Assembly (NCBI GenBank): GCA_002917075.1
Contig: NTMA01000030.1
Coordinates: 248,001-312,000, forward strand
DNA from: Hawksworthiomyces lignivorus
Taxonomy: Eukaryota > Ascomycota > Sordariomycetes > Ophiostomatales > Ophiostomataceae
Length of the DNA stretch: 64,000 bases
Reading direction: 5' to 3'
Made by a program: the position numbers and the translations under genes. The notes under the pieces were generated by a model. That model did not search any database, was not told the DNA's origin, and saw only the letters and a list, made by a program, of their open reading frames with translations. Below, one piece after another: positions 25,226-35,836 of the stretch (the stretch's first letter is position 1; the number at the start of each line of letters is the position of its first letter).

Positions 25226-26361
25226 GAGTTGTGGCATAAACCCTACAAAAGAAACGTAATTTCTAAGCGGGATTTCTTCTTTTTTCATTGTTATAAGACT
25301 TACGAGGAAGTTATCACATATTCGTTCGAATTTAAGACAACGGCAATTATGACAGAAGGATCTAGAGCAGCTATATCATAATAGCTTGCCCATTGTATTG
25401 ATAGTGTAGTCAAGAGTTTGAATATGACAAGAGTAGGCATTAGCAAGCGTCATGACATTGAACGAAATCCACTCATTTTCGAGGAATAAAAGTATATGAC
25501 ATGATTTCTCGTGAACAACTTTAAAGCACAATCCAGCGAAAAGTCGCATTTGCTTAAAATGGGGCTACACTTTTAAATGCCCCTATTAACAAATTACTCA
25601 AAAAAGAAAATGAGCGGCCTTCTACAACTAAGCAACATCAACTACGGTCACAGCGACCCCAGACCTCAAATACATAAGTTACAGCATTCGGCAATGTCTC
25701 TAGAGCTTGAAATCTTACATAGCCAGCTTCTGACCACTGCTTGGGATTCGACGGTTTTTATTTTCCTAATACACTTCATCAAGACCGGCAGAGCAAAATA
25801 CAAAAGAAGGCAGCCTTTCCCGTTCATGCGATAAGAAGCGGAATCACGATTAAGTCAATTCCTTTTGACCCAGCACAGGGCATTCCCTCTCTCCGACAGA
25901 AGATGAAAGACAAGACTAGCTAATAGAAAGCGACAGTGATATCCCCTCGTCTTAACCTTTTCTTCCCATTTCCTCTCCTCCCAAAAGAGAGTATCTTTCC
26001 CTCATTAGTGCGGTTCAAGTGAACTTCCCATCCCACAAAATATGAAAAAACTCTATGAGAAATTTTTGGTGCCGGCCTGTGCCATGTGGACGTAGGAAAA
26101 AAAATAAGACGACACAAGTGATGTGGATAAATATTGATTCCCAACTCTTTTTCTTTTTTCCGGATTTTTTTGGTCCCGAATTCCTTTTACTTTTGATGAT
26201 TTTCTCCCTTCACGCCAAACTCCCGTTTCCCATCTCTCCATCCCAGAGCTACTTGGCTAAAAAGGCATTCCAACGGTAGCCTTTATCTTGCAATTGCCGC
26301 AGCCAAGAAGGCAGGACTATGTCTTGAAGACAAGACAAAAAAAGATAGAAGGAAAGGCAGT
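25226..26361. other. Intergenic region between convergent genes
   Basis: 3' flanks of the Zn2Cys6 regulator and of RPS0. AT-rich with several poly-A/T runs. No gene recognised. It marks the change from the accessory-looking block to housekeeping genes. Confidence 0.5.
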
Positions 26362-26977
26362 TTACCACTGGGTGGCCTCCTTGGGAGCGGCGTCGTCGCT
26401 CCACTGGGCGCCGCCAGTCTCGGCGCTCCACTGCTGGTTGGGAGCAGCATCGTCCCAGCCGCTGGCGGCGGCACCAGCAAAGCCGGCCGGGGCAGCCTCC
26501 CAGTCGCCAGCGCCGGTGAAGGTCTCTGCAGCGACGGGCTCCTCCTCGACGGCGACGACCTTCTCGTCCTCGGTCTTCTCCTCGGCCTCGGCCTCGGGGT
26601 CGCGGTCTAAAAAGAAAGTTGTGTCAGCAGAAGAGGAAATGAAATGTCACTATCAACCAAATAGATATCTCGCAATCGTCTCGGACACGAGGACTGAAGA
26701 CATACAGAAGTACAGATCGACCATGACCTCCCACGGGGTCTCGCGGTTGAAGATGGTGCCGCGCAGGCGCAGGACCTCACGGGCGAGCATCCACCAGATG
26801 AGGCCGATGGCGTGGCGACCCTTGTTGTTGGTGGGGATGGCGACGTCAACGAAGTCGGTGGGGGAGTCGGTGTCGCAGAGGGCGATGACGGGGATGTTGA
26901 CGTAGCTGGCCTCCTTGATGGCCTGGGCGTCGGTGCGGGGGTCCGTCACGACAATCAGGCGGGGCTCCTTGAAGGAG

Positions 26978-27012
<35 letters not shown>

Positions 27013-27324
27013 GCGACCGGCGATGGCCTGGGCGCCGGTGTGGGCGGCGAACTTGAGGACGGCGCGCTGGCCGTAGGGACGGGCGGAGATGACGCAGACG
27101 TCCGATGGGTTGTCGACGGCGGCGATGATGCGGGCAGCCAGAACGATCTTCTCCCAGGTCTTGCCAATGTTGATGATGTTGACACCATCGGCACGGGTCT
27201 TCCACAGGTACGGGTTCATGTGCACCTGCAAGTTCTTGGAGCCGATGTGGCTCTGCGCCGCCAGGAGCATCTCAATGTCCTGGCTGGTGGCGTTGAAAAT
27301 GGCGGGCAGGTTTGCGGAGGCCAT
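26362..27324 (-). CDS. RPS0: 40S ribosomal protein S0 (uS2)
   Basis: Two exons on the minus strand: 27324-26706 and 26606-26362; 287 aa, the normal fungal length. The N-terminus is the strongly conserved uS2 text: [17 protein letters not shown], then [70 protein letters not shown] and [13 protein letters not shown]. The C-terminal ~80 residues, mostly from exon 2, are acidic and Ala/Trp-rich, as in laminin-receptor/p40 proteins. It is part of the small ribosomal subunit and needed for late 18S rRNA processing. The single 99-nt intron lies near the acidic tail. Head to head with the mitochondrial uS15m gene across a 648-bp promoter region that contains TCACGTGA. Confidence 0.97.
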
Positions 27325-27972
27325 CTTTGCGGATGTGAATGAGGGGGTGAATTGACAAAAGGAAGTTGTCAAGAGGTAAAGAGTTGGAGTGGTTTGCAAC
27401 AAGAAAGAGAGAGGAAAAGGGAAGCCAAGTAGAAGAAATCACCACTTCTTTCACGATAATATTTTTTTTAGGAGGGGCCCCAAATTTTTTTTGGCTTACA
27501 GCGAAAAATAGGGCTGCTCTATTCGCCGAATACTTTTTGTGGGCAGTCCCGCCCAGGGTTAGACGCTCTAAAAGGCAATTCACGTGATGAGCCACTGCAA
27601 AAATGAGAGAACTGTGTACCACCTAACACATCATATCAAATTGCAACATCCGAATTAACAATGAAATGGTGCAGAAAATTAAAGAATCAATTTTATTAAT
27701 GCAATTGAATGCTTTAAACGTATTTAAAAATTCAAAATAAAATCTCTCCTCCCAGAACATACACGTGAAATTGCTCGTAGTACTTCTATGGAGTGTCCAA
27801 CTCGCTTCGGAGGCGGATATACTAGAAGCCGGAATTCCAAAAAGAGACTAACCGGATATGGAAGCGCTGCAGACGACGAAAATTTGGGAGCTCTGATATC
27901 ACGAAGGAAGCCGCCTGACTTTGCGTTGTCTAAGAGAGAGTCTTGTCTCTCAAGCAGAGTTAACCAGCAACC
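27325..27972. other. Divergent promoter of RPS0 and uS15m
   Basis: 648 bp between divergent start codons. Contains the TCACGTGA palindrome at 27580-27587, another ACACGTGA near 27763, and T-rich tracts near 27460-27490. No gene. Confidence 0.55.
27580..27587. promoter_or_regulatory. TCACGTGA palindrome (CACGTG E-box)
   Basis: Eight-base palindrome in the RPS0/uS15m divergent promoter, 256 bp upstream of the RPS0 start. CACGTG is bound by bHLH proteins such as Cbf1 in fungi. The role here is inferred from position. Confidence 0.4.
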
Positions 27973-29065
27973 ATGCCTCTCCGTATACCAGGCCCACAAG
28001 GGCTGTCAGTCTTCAATCGTAAGGCTCTTCTGCAATTCCCCCCTGCTGGCATCCCAATTGCAACATACCGCCCCTCTCTCTTCCTCTCTTCTTAAGCTAA
28101 CAGTTGATTGTCTCCTAGTGTGCCTGCGGCCAGCAGCAAGACGACCGACGCCGACTCTGCAGCCTCTGGTGCAGACGGCCAACCTATCACAGAAAGAGAA
28201 GAAGCGGATCATGAAACAGGAGCCCTACCGGTGGGCACAGATGCAGGCGCGCAAGACGGCGCGGGTGGAGCGCCGGGGCGAGCTAGAGCGGGTGCGCGAG
28301 GCGGCATGGGGCCACCCGGTGCACGGCATCCCGACGCCGTTTGTAGAGTCTTTTGACTCGGCCGGCCAGGCGCCCATGTCGACGCCGGTCCAGAGTGCAG
28401 CAGGCCGGCAAACGGCGTCGGCAGCGGCAGCAGCAGCAGCAGCAGCAGCGAGCGAGCCGCACGCGCTGCCGACGTCGCCGGAGCTGCTGGACCACCAGCT
28501 GACGCGGCAGGAGCTGGACGAGGCGCTGGCGATGGCGTACCAGCTGAGCCGGCCGCTGCCGCAGGCGAACCGCATCGTGGCGGACCCGGCGCGCGAGGCG
28601 GAGGAGGCGCGCGAGCACGAGGCGCGGCACGCCAAGGCGGTGGCGGCGCTGGAGCGCATCACGGCGCTGGCTAACGGCAGCAGCAAGGGCCGGCTGCGCG
28701 CCAACGTGCGGCGCTGCGTCGAGACGTTTGGCCGCCACAACACCGACCTGGTGCTGCGGCCGCGGCCCCGCGCCCCCGGCCTGCCCCCGCGCGAGGAGTT
28801 CCAGCGCGGCGGGCCCGACACCGGCTCGCCCGAGGTCCAGATCGCCATCCTGACGGCCAAGATCCGCGTGCTGGCCCAGCTCTTCGGGGGCCGCTATGGC
28901 GGCCGCGACAAGCAGAACCGCCGCAACTTGCGCCTGTTGTGCCACCGCCGCCAGAAGCTGCTCAAGTACATGGAGCGCCGCGAGCGCGGCAGCGAGCGCT
29001 GGACCAACCTGCTCCAGACCCTGGGCCTCACCGAGGCCACGTGGAAGCAGCAGATCGAGGTCTAG
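27973..29065 (+). CDS. MRPS28: Mitochondrial small-subunit ribosomal protein uS15m
   Basis: Two exons, 27973-28018 and 28119-29065; 330 aa. The C-terminal third is the S15 fold: FQRGGPDTGSPEVQIAILT, RDKQNRRNLRLLCHRRQKLL and YMERRERG. The N-terminus (MPLRIPGPQGLSVFN, then Arg-rich) fits a mitochondrial presequence. The long N-terminal region with an Ala run coded by GCA/GCG (around 28420-28450) is typical of fungal uS15m proteins, which are much longer than bacterial S15. I chose the ATG at 27973 because it begins a presequence-like peptide and the 100-nt intron (GTAAGG ... CTAAC ... CCTAG) keeps the frame; a longer open frame with an ATG at 27788 reads through without splicing. The coding region is very GC-rich, unlike its flanks. 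Confidence 0.9.
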
Positions 29066-29455
29066 AGACCAGTGGTGGAGTGGGGGTTCCGCATGTATAT
29101 TCTCTGCATCACGGCAGGTCACGGAGCATGGGTTCTCCTTGTTTTACGTTTTGTTTTCCAAGCATATTTGAGCACCAGGTGCAAGGGCCTAAAAATGAGA
29201 GAAAGAGCAACATGTAATTATCTATGTACAATACCTGACGAAACCAAAAAAGTTCAACATACAGTCTCAAGGAACACGCAAAGCAGCATTGAAAAAATAT
29301 AACGCATGTAATTTGAGAAGTGCCCCAAACGCCACTATGAAAAAATGATGAGCCCGCTAGTCGAGGCTGCTAATTACCTGGTGTGGATATTCTACAACAA
29401 TGTTTAGGGGAAATAGAAGAGAGAAAAGCCAGTAAACCCCGTACAGCCCGCCACA
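29066..29455. other. Intergenic region between convergent genes
   Basis: 3' flanks of uS15m and VMA6. AT-rich, nothing recognised. Confidence 0.55.
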
Positions 29456-30703
29456 TCAAAAGACGCTGATATAGTTCCCGATACGCTCCTTTTGGTTCTG
29501 GGCGATGCACTCGGCAATCCAGGTGATGTTGCGGATCTCCTGCTCGCGGAGCTTGACCCAGGCGTAGACGATGGCGTAGGTGAACTGGCGGGTGAAGGCG
29601 TTCTTGGATATCTCCATCTCCTTCTGGTAGAACATATCCTCGAGGCTGCGGCCGTCGGAGCCCTGGCCGCCGCCCATGTTGCCGGGGCCGACGGGTCCAC
29701 CGCCGAGGTTGACGGCCTCGAAGAAGGCCTTGTAGTCGGAGACGCCATCGACGGCCAGGCGGACGCCATCGATATCGTCGGCGCGGGACAGCATCAGAGT
29801 GCCCTCAGGGTAGAGGCGGCCAAAGCTGGGATAGAGCTTCTTGCGGTCGGCCTTGGACAGCTCGGTGCCGAAGGAGTTGATGGTGATGTTGATGGCGCGG
29901 CGGTCGGCCTCGAACTCGAGGATCTCCGTCATGACCTCGGAGGTGGGCGTGCCGGCCATGTCCGGGTGCGTGTTGACAAAGTGGTAAAAGTCCTCGAGGT
30001 AGTTCTTGTAGAGCGTGTTGCGGACGATCTCAATGTTGAGCTCGTCTAGGTCCTGGTGGCTCAGGCTGCCCTTAAAGTAGGGCGCCAGCGGCGTCTCGAT
30101 GAGCACGCTATTGTACAGCTCCTCGATGTTAGTCGCCACGCACAGCACCGGCATGGTCTCGAACCAGCCCAGCGGGTGGCAGCGGTCCAGCAGCTCGCGC
30201 GTGTCCCGCTCGTGCAGCGTGCCGGTGATCAGAAGGGCGACGTTGTCGATCATGTAGCCGTAGGTCAGGTAGTCCATGAACTGGGCCAGCGAGCCCACCG
30301 CGTTCGCGCGGACGTACCGGAACTCGGCAACCAGCTTGTCGGTCGTCTTGGCTGCCAGGCTCGAGGTGGACGGGTTCGGGGGGAGCGAGGCCAGGAAGTC
30401 GCCGTAGGCAGGGCCAAGCTGCAGCTTGAGATCTACAAGGGTGGAAAGGCATCAGCTATTGCTTCTGGGTCAAACAGTTCTTCAATATTAGATAATAAAA
30501 AGGAGCCGTACCGTCGACATTCTCGCACTGCGTCATATTAGTATAGTTGTTGCCTGTGAGGAGGCCATTTCGATACCCCCGGACAATGCCCTCGATGTAT
30601 CTGGGAAGACTGTCAGCTGCCGTAGAGAACACTTTGGAAGGATCAAAATCATTGGCAGTCCTGTATCTCACCCGTTGTTGATGTTAAACAAGAGCCCTTC
30701 CAT
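29456..30703 (-). CDS. VMA6: V-type proton ATPase subunit d
   Basis: Three exons on the minus strand: 30703-30672 (32 nt), 30600-30512, 30432-29456; 365 aa, matching fungal Vma6 size. It starts [20 protein letters not shown], the conserved V-ATPase subunit d N-terminus. Conserved blocks include [56 protein letters not shown] and the C-terminal [16 protein letters not shown]. Subunit d belongs to the V0 sector, caps the c-ring on the cytosolic side and couples V1 rotation to proton pumping in vacuolar and endosomal membranes. Introns are 71 and 79 nt. Head to head with NOP58. Confidence 0.97.
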
Positions 30704-31219
30704 TTTGGCGACTGTGGGTGCTCTTTTGGTGGAAGCGAATGGAGTTGGCTTGCTTCGTTGCCTGGCTGCTGTCAAGGAAAAAGACGCAGATCTAGATAGC
30801 TCTGGCTCTTTGAAGGGAGAACAGCAACAAGCGCAGTGCAAAGTGCCTCCGTGTAAATTTTGAGGCTGGCACAGTTATGTTATACTGTATAATTTATGTG
30901 AGGCGGTGCAATCACGTGCTGTAGTTTCCTATTATGGTTAGTATTTGTTTTTCAAGCCACACCGCTCCACTCTAGCAAAAAAAAAAATAAGAAAAAAGCT
31001 CTGGCAGAAAAAAAAGTTTCTTAGGAGAAAAAGAATGGAGGACAAAAAATTTATTTCTTTTGTTTCTCCTTCTCATCCACCTCCAAAGCTCATATCGCGA
31101 CGGCTTCGACAATACCCCTACCTTTGCCTTTGGATTGGGTTTCGTTCCTGGATAAAAGGAGCCTGGTTTAGTTTCGTTGATTGCGATTCTTTTTATTTCT
31201 TTAATTTGTATCTTTCAAG
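30704..31219. other. Divergent promoter of VMA6 and NOP58
   Basis: 516 bp with a TCACGTG box at 30912-30918 and A-rich tracts near 30978-31030. No gene. Confidence 0.55.
30912..30918. promoter_or_regulatory. TCACGTG box
   Basis: CACGTG core preceded by T, 209 bp from the VMA6 start codon and about 300 bp from that of NOP58. Possible bHLH (Cbf1-type) site; function inferred. Confidence 0.35.
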
Positions 31220-33576
31220 ATGCCTCTCTACGTTCTCGCAGAGACAAGCGCAGGGTGAGTACAGGCAGCTGCGATCAACCTCCTTCGTTCCTTCCGGGAG
31301 ACACAGAAACAATTGCTCTTTCTATCTTTTGAGAGCCTCGCCTATTGCTAGTATTTTCGTTCTAACATGGCTCTTTCCCTTTTAGCTATGGTCTTTTCAA
31401 GGCCAAAGACAAGAAGCTGCTCGACCGCGACGATCTCCACCTCCGCACATCTACTGTCGACAAAATCCATGAAGAGTAAGTAACCTGCGTCAGCACCCTG
31501 TCCAAGATCTCCTCAGCTGCCGGTTACCCTGCCATCGATTAGCAGCGGGAATTGTATCCAGTCGTGTCTGTGTAGTAGATGATGTTGCATTTGAAGGCCG
31601 GCTCGCAGCCACCGCAGACAGTGGGAGGTGGCTAAGTCCAACTACCTCTCGACGGCGGCGCCAGTGCAGGCTGGAGGGATTGTCGGCAATGCCACTCCCT
31701 CGCTTTTGGCTCTGGCCAGGAGCATGATAGCCAATAAGCACCTGCTGTTCACAGCTTCATTGAAGATGATGACAATCACAGGCAGCTGAGAGAGACAATG
31801 CACGAAAATAGCTAAGACTAGTTCTAACGTGATTTAATTAGGCTCAAGCTCAAGGAGTTCATGAAATGGGAGAGTGCGTCTGCTGCACTACACGAGCTCG
31901 ATAAGCTCATCGACGGCAAGGTTCCGCCTATGCTGGCCAGTCTTCTGGAGACCGTCAAGGACGAGAAGAAGATCTCTCTCGCCGTCGCCGACAAGAGCTT
32001 GGGCAATGCGCTGCAGAAGCTCCCCAACTTCAACATCACCGCCATCACCGCTGGCCCTGGCACTCCCGGCGGCGAGCTGTATCGCAGCATCCGCCAGCAC
32101 CTCGCTGAGCTCATCCCCGACATCGATGACGACGGTTTCAAGACCATGTCTCTCGGTCTCTCGCACTCGCTCTCGCGGCACAAGCTCAAGTTCTCCCCCG
32201 ACAAGGTCGACGTCATGATCATCCACGCTGTGAGTTTGCTGGATGATCTCGACAAGGAGATCAACGTCTACATGATGCGCATCAAGGAGTGGTATGGCTG
32301 GCACTTCCCCGAGCTGGCCAAGATCCTGAACGACAACATGGCCTACGCCAAGGTTGTCCTTGCAAGCGGCATGCGCGATGATCTTCCCACCACTGATCTG
32401 TCCGAGATCCTCCCTGAGGAGGTCGAGGCTGCCGTCAAGGCCGCCGCCGAGGTCAGCATGGGCGCAGACATCGCCGAGGAGGATCTGGAGAACATCAAGC
32501 TGCTGGCCGAGCAGGTCGTCGAGTACACTCAGTACCGCATGCAGCTGAACGCCTACCTGGAGTCGCGCATGAAGGCCATCGCCCCCAACCTGACCGAGAT
32601 CGTCGGCTGCCTTATCGGCGCCCGCCTCATCTCCCACATGGGCTCGCTCATGAACGTGGCCAAGAGCGCCGGTTCGACCATCCAGATTGCTGGTGCGGAG
32701 AAGGCTCTCTTCCGCGCGCTCAAGACCAAGCACTCTACCCCCAAGTACGGTCTGATCTACCACGCGTCGCTCGTCGGCCAGGCGACCGGCCGCAACAAGG
32801 GCAAGATGGCCCGTCAGGTCGCTGCCAAGGCCGCGATCGCCGCCCGTACCGATGCTCTCGCCGAGTTCGAAGATGACGCCGATGAGGAGGCCAATGCCGC
32901 CATGGGCATTACAGCAAGGGCCAAGCTCGAGAACAACCTGCGCCGGCTGGAGGGCAAGCCACTGGTCAAACTCCCGACTTTCGCCAATGGCGAGTCCGGC
33001 AAGTGGGATCTCCAGATGGTGCGGAAGTACAACATCGACGCCGATGGCCAGGAAGTCAACGAGCCTGCCGCCGCGGACGAGACTGCCGTTGCCAAGAAAG
33101 AGAAGAAGGACAAGAAGGAGAAGAAGGAGAAGAAGGAGAAGAAAGACAAGAAGAGCCTGCCCACGCCAGAAGAGTCCCAGGACGTCGACATGGAGAGCGA
33201 GGACGAGGCACCCAACGGCAAGACAAACGGAACATCAGGTAAGAACAAACTTATCTTTTCTAAAGAAAAACAGAGACGTCAAGGAAGCATTATGCTAACA
33301 ACATTCTTCGTTCTAGGGCCGCGCAAGCTCTCCGAGGAAGAGTACGAGCAGTTTGCCGAGGCTGCCGGCATTTCTGTCTCCAAGTTCAAGCGCAAGTATG
33401 ACCGTGGTGACGTCGAGATGGACGAGGATGGCAACCCCATTGTCCGCAGCAAGAAGGAGCTGAAGAAGCTCCGCAAGGCCGAGGAGAAGAAGGAAGAGGC
33501 CTCTGAGTCGAGCAAGCGGAAGCGCGATGACGACGGCGAGACGCCCAAGAAGAAGAAGAAGAAGCACAGCGCTTAG
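31220..33576 (+). CDS. NOP58: Box C/D snoRNP core protein NOP58
   Basis: Four exons: 31220-31254, 31386-31475, 31842-33238, 33317-33576; 593 aa. It begins MPLYVLAETSAGYGLFKAKD, the NOP5/NOP58 N-terminus. A coiled-coil region follows, then the Nop domain with LTEIVGCLIGARLISHMGSL and KYGLIYHASLVGQ. The C-terminus has two lysine-rich KKE/KKD tracts (about 33090-33160 and the last 60 residues), as in eukaryotic NOP58. The protein is part of box C/D snoRNPs that direct 2'-O-methylation of rRNA in the nucleolus. The second intron is 366 nt, several times longer than the other introns here, and may carry a structured RNA. Divergent from VMA6. Confidence 0.97.
31476..31841 (+). other. Long NOP58 intron, possible host of a structured RNA
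   Basis: A 366-nt intron in a snoRNP gene. It contains a perfect 7-bp stem (31607-31613 with 31627-31633, 13-nt loop), a C-box-like ATGATGA (31766-31772) followed 13 nt later by CTGA (31786-31789), and another near-C-box ATGATGT (31579-31585). The C and D boxes are too close together for an ordinary C/D guide, so no snoRNA is called. Confidence 0.3.
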
Positions 33577-34202
33577 GAAACTTGCTCTCTGTGCGCATTC
33601 CTTGCATTCTTGTTGGCTCTCACCGTTGCAACATTTCGTCAGTTGTTCCTGTAACACATCGTTTGGAATTCTCGCATTGTGCATTTCAGTGCATCTCTCT
33701 TCTGTACGAAACAGTTTTTTGTTCGTCTTGGCGTTAGGGTAAATGTGGCTCTCTTTCTTGGGGGGAAACAAAATGGGCGGAGTTGAAGGGCTGCGAGTTT
33801 TTATCTTCTCTTAAAACCATTAGAACTATTGGCTTCTCTGTATTTTCCATCTTTTAAGTAGGAAAAGGTTGCCGTAGTCAAAGCATTGCTACGTCTTTAG
33901 AGAAATAATATTTTATTCAATCAGCTACATCTAGTATTTCAATGTGCAGTGTTCATACTTATAGTCTTGCTGCAAGCATCTTAAGGTACATATTCATCGC
34001 CACAGGATGTAAATTGAAGTAATTCAAAATGAGCTGCAGCCTTGTGTGGCAAAAGGAAGCTCCAGCCGTGAATATTCTGCCGCCATTCCCCGCCTTTTTC
34101 TTGCCAGCCTCGCCCCCCAACCTCATCAAAATTTCGGTGGAGCACCATCTGAGCTGCAAATCCTCCAAATCTCTGCTCATCACATCAGGCGATTTCTGCA
34201 TC
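33577..34202. other. Intergenic region
   Basis: 3' flank of NOP58 and promoter/leader of the HUB1-domain gene. The frame of the HUB1 gene is open upstream to an ATG at 34029, but that stretch looks like leader. Nothing else seen. Confidence 0.5.
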
Positions 34203-35262
34203 ATGGAGGACTCCAGTGTTGCAGAACGTCGGTCACCCGAGAAGGACCAGGCCGGCGACCAGCGCGCTGCAGACAGGCCCCGCCGCCGCGACAGCCGGTC
34301 GCCGCGGCGCGACGACTACAACCGACGCCAGGACTACGGCGCTGACCGCAACCTGGGTCGCGATCGCCGGCGCGATTGGGACGACCGGCAAGGCAGTGGC
34401 AGAGGTGGCAGCTACCGCGGTGGTGCCGAAAGAAGGGATCAATACCGCGACCGAGGCGGGTACGGAGACGATCGCCGCCGCGACTGGGACCGCGACCGCA
34501 ACAGAGACAGAGACAGAGACAGAGACAGAGGCAGGGATGGGGACAGCGGTAGAAATAGAGACAGGGACACATATCGGGACAGAGACCAGCGCGACGGCAG
34601 AGGCGATGGAGATCGGGAGCTGGAAGCCGAGCGGGATCCCGACTACGACAAGGGCTGGGACCACGACCGGCCCAAGCCCAAGAAGCGGAGCGGTGGCGGA
34701 TTCAAAGTCAAAGAGAAGCGGCGGGACGATGATGAAGAAGACAACAAGGGTCGTGACAGTAGGGACACAGGCCGCGACCGCTCACCGCGACGCGACCGAG
34801 ACCGCGACCGGGACCGGGACAACCGCAACCGGGACAGAGACCGGGACCGGGATCGGAAGGGAAACAGCAACGAAAAACCGGGTGCATCTTCGGGTCCTTC
34901 TTCCAAGAAGAAGACAGCGCCAGTGGTGCCGAGCGCCAACCAAGAGTTCATGATCGTGCACGTAAATGACCGGTTAGGTACGTACCAGCTTGCTTGTTGT
35001 CCTTTCTTTTGATTCGCTGTACAATTTTGTATGAAGAATCCTTGCTAACTTGAAATCAGGCACAAAGGCAGCCATTCCGTGCATGGGCTCGGATCTCATC
35101 AAACAGTTCAAGGTTATGGTGGCGGCGCGTATCGGACGGGATCCGAGCGAGATCATGCTACGCCGGCAGGGCGAGCGGCCATTCAAGGATCACCTGTCGC
35201 TGGATGACTACGGCATCAGCAACGGCGTGCAATTGGATCTGGAACTGGACACGGGAGACTAA
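34203..35262 (+). CDS. HUB1: RD/RS-rich protein with C-terminal HUB1 ubiquitin-like domain
   Basis: Two exons, 34203-34977 and 35060-35262; 325 aa. Residues 1 to about 240 are dominated by Arg-Asp/Arg-Glu dipeptides with some RS (SPRRDD, RDRDRDRDRD), like SR-related splicing proteins. The last 76 residues (from MIVHVNDRLG) are a HUB1/UBL5 ubiquitin-like domain, with the typical NDRLG start, KQFKVMVAARIG, and FKDHLSLDDYGI. There is no C-terminal Gly-Gly, and the usual HUB1 Tyr-Tyr end is replaced by ELDTGD. HUB1 binds Snu66 and tunes the tri-snRNP for weak 5' splice sites. I prefer the ATG at 34203 (good context, start of the charged region) over the in-frame ATG at 34029. The single 82-nt intron falls just inside the HUB1 domain. 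Confidence 0.88.
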
Positions 35263-35836
35263 AGTATTTCTCTCTAAGACTTTGGATGTTGGCTGAGGGG
35301 TTCGTTTTCCAGGAAGACTTGGAAGGTATTCAGTACTGTATAATAACTCTCGGGCCGAGACAAAAATAAAGAGCGTGTCACATTCATTTTCTTATTCACG
35401 ATGTTATATCTACCAACCAAAAGAGAATCTCATGCTACAGTTGACCCTCAGGAGCTGGAGTATTGAGAAGTCAAACTGAAAATAGATAAAATACAGGTGA
35501 GTGGTCTCATAAATAACTCAAGCCATAATGCGAAGACAATCTTGACCAAGACCTCAGGACCAGAAACAGAGCCAATCTAAAGGTAACTCGCCCGTCATTG
35601 CCGAGATATAAAACTAGAATAAATATAAAACGACAAGAAAAAGAAAGAAAACGAAAACGAAAAAAAGAAAGGAAAAAAAAAAAAAGAATATAGATCAGAC
35701 AGATGTAAAGCAGCATCTTAAAACAACATCATGTCTTCGCACTGCCAAGCACGTTGACATTAGAATAGAAAAGGAAAAAAAAAATACACATACAAACTTG
35801 AGAACGCACTTAGAACTTTCGTGTTCTCTGTTTTTG
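35263..35836. other. Intergenic region between convergent genes
   Basis: 3' flanks of the HUB1-domain gene and the Cys/His module gene. Contains A-rich runs at about 35630-35690 and 35770-35785. Nothing else. Confidence 0.5.

Noticed and set aside
27788..27972. In-frame N-terminal extension of uS15m from an ATG at 27788
   Set aside because: The extension reads through the intron at 28019-28118. The downstream ATG at 27973 gives a presequence-like start and clean splicing.
28225..29122. Long minus-strand frames (211 and 279 codons) opposite uS15m
   Set aside because: Typical mirror frames of a very GC-rich gene; low-complexity Ala/Leu/Arg text only.
31766..31789. Box C/D snoRNA in the NOP58 intron
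   Set aside because: C- and D-like boxes are only 13 nt apart, with no terminal stem; not enough to call a guide RNA.
34029..34202. N-terminal extension of the HUB1-domain protein from an ATG at 34029
   Set aside because: The extra 58 residues look like untranslated leader; the ATG at 34203 starts the charged region in better context. Not fully excluded.
34216..34953. 245-codon Thr/Ala-rich plus-strand frame in another register
   Set aside because: Shadow of the Arg-Asp repeat region of the HUB1-domain gene; simple-sequence DNA stays open in several frames.
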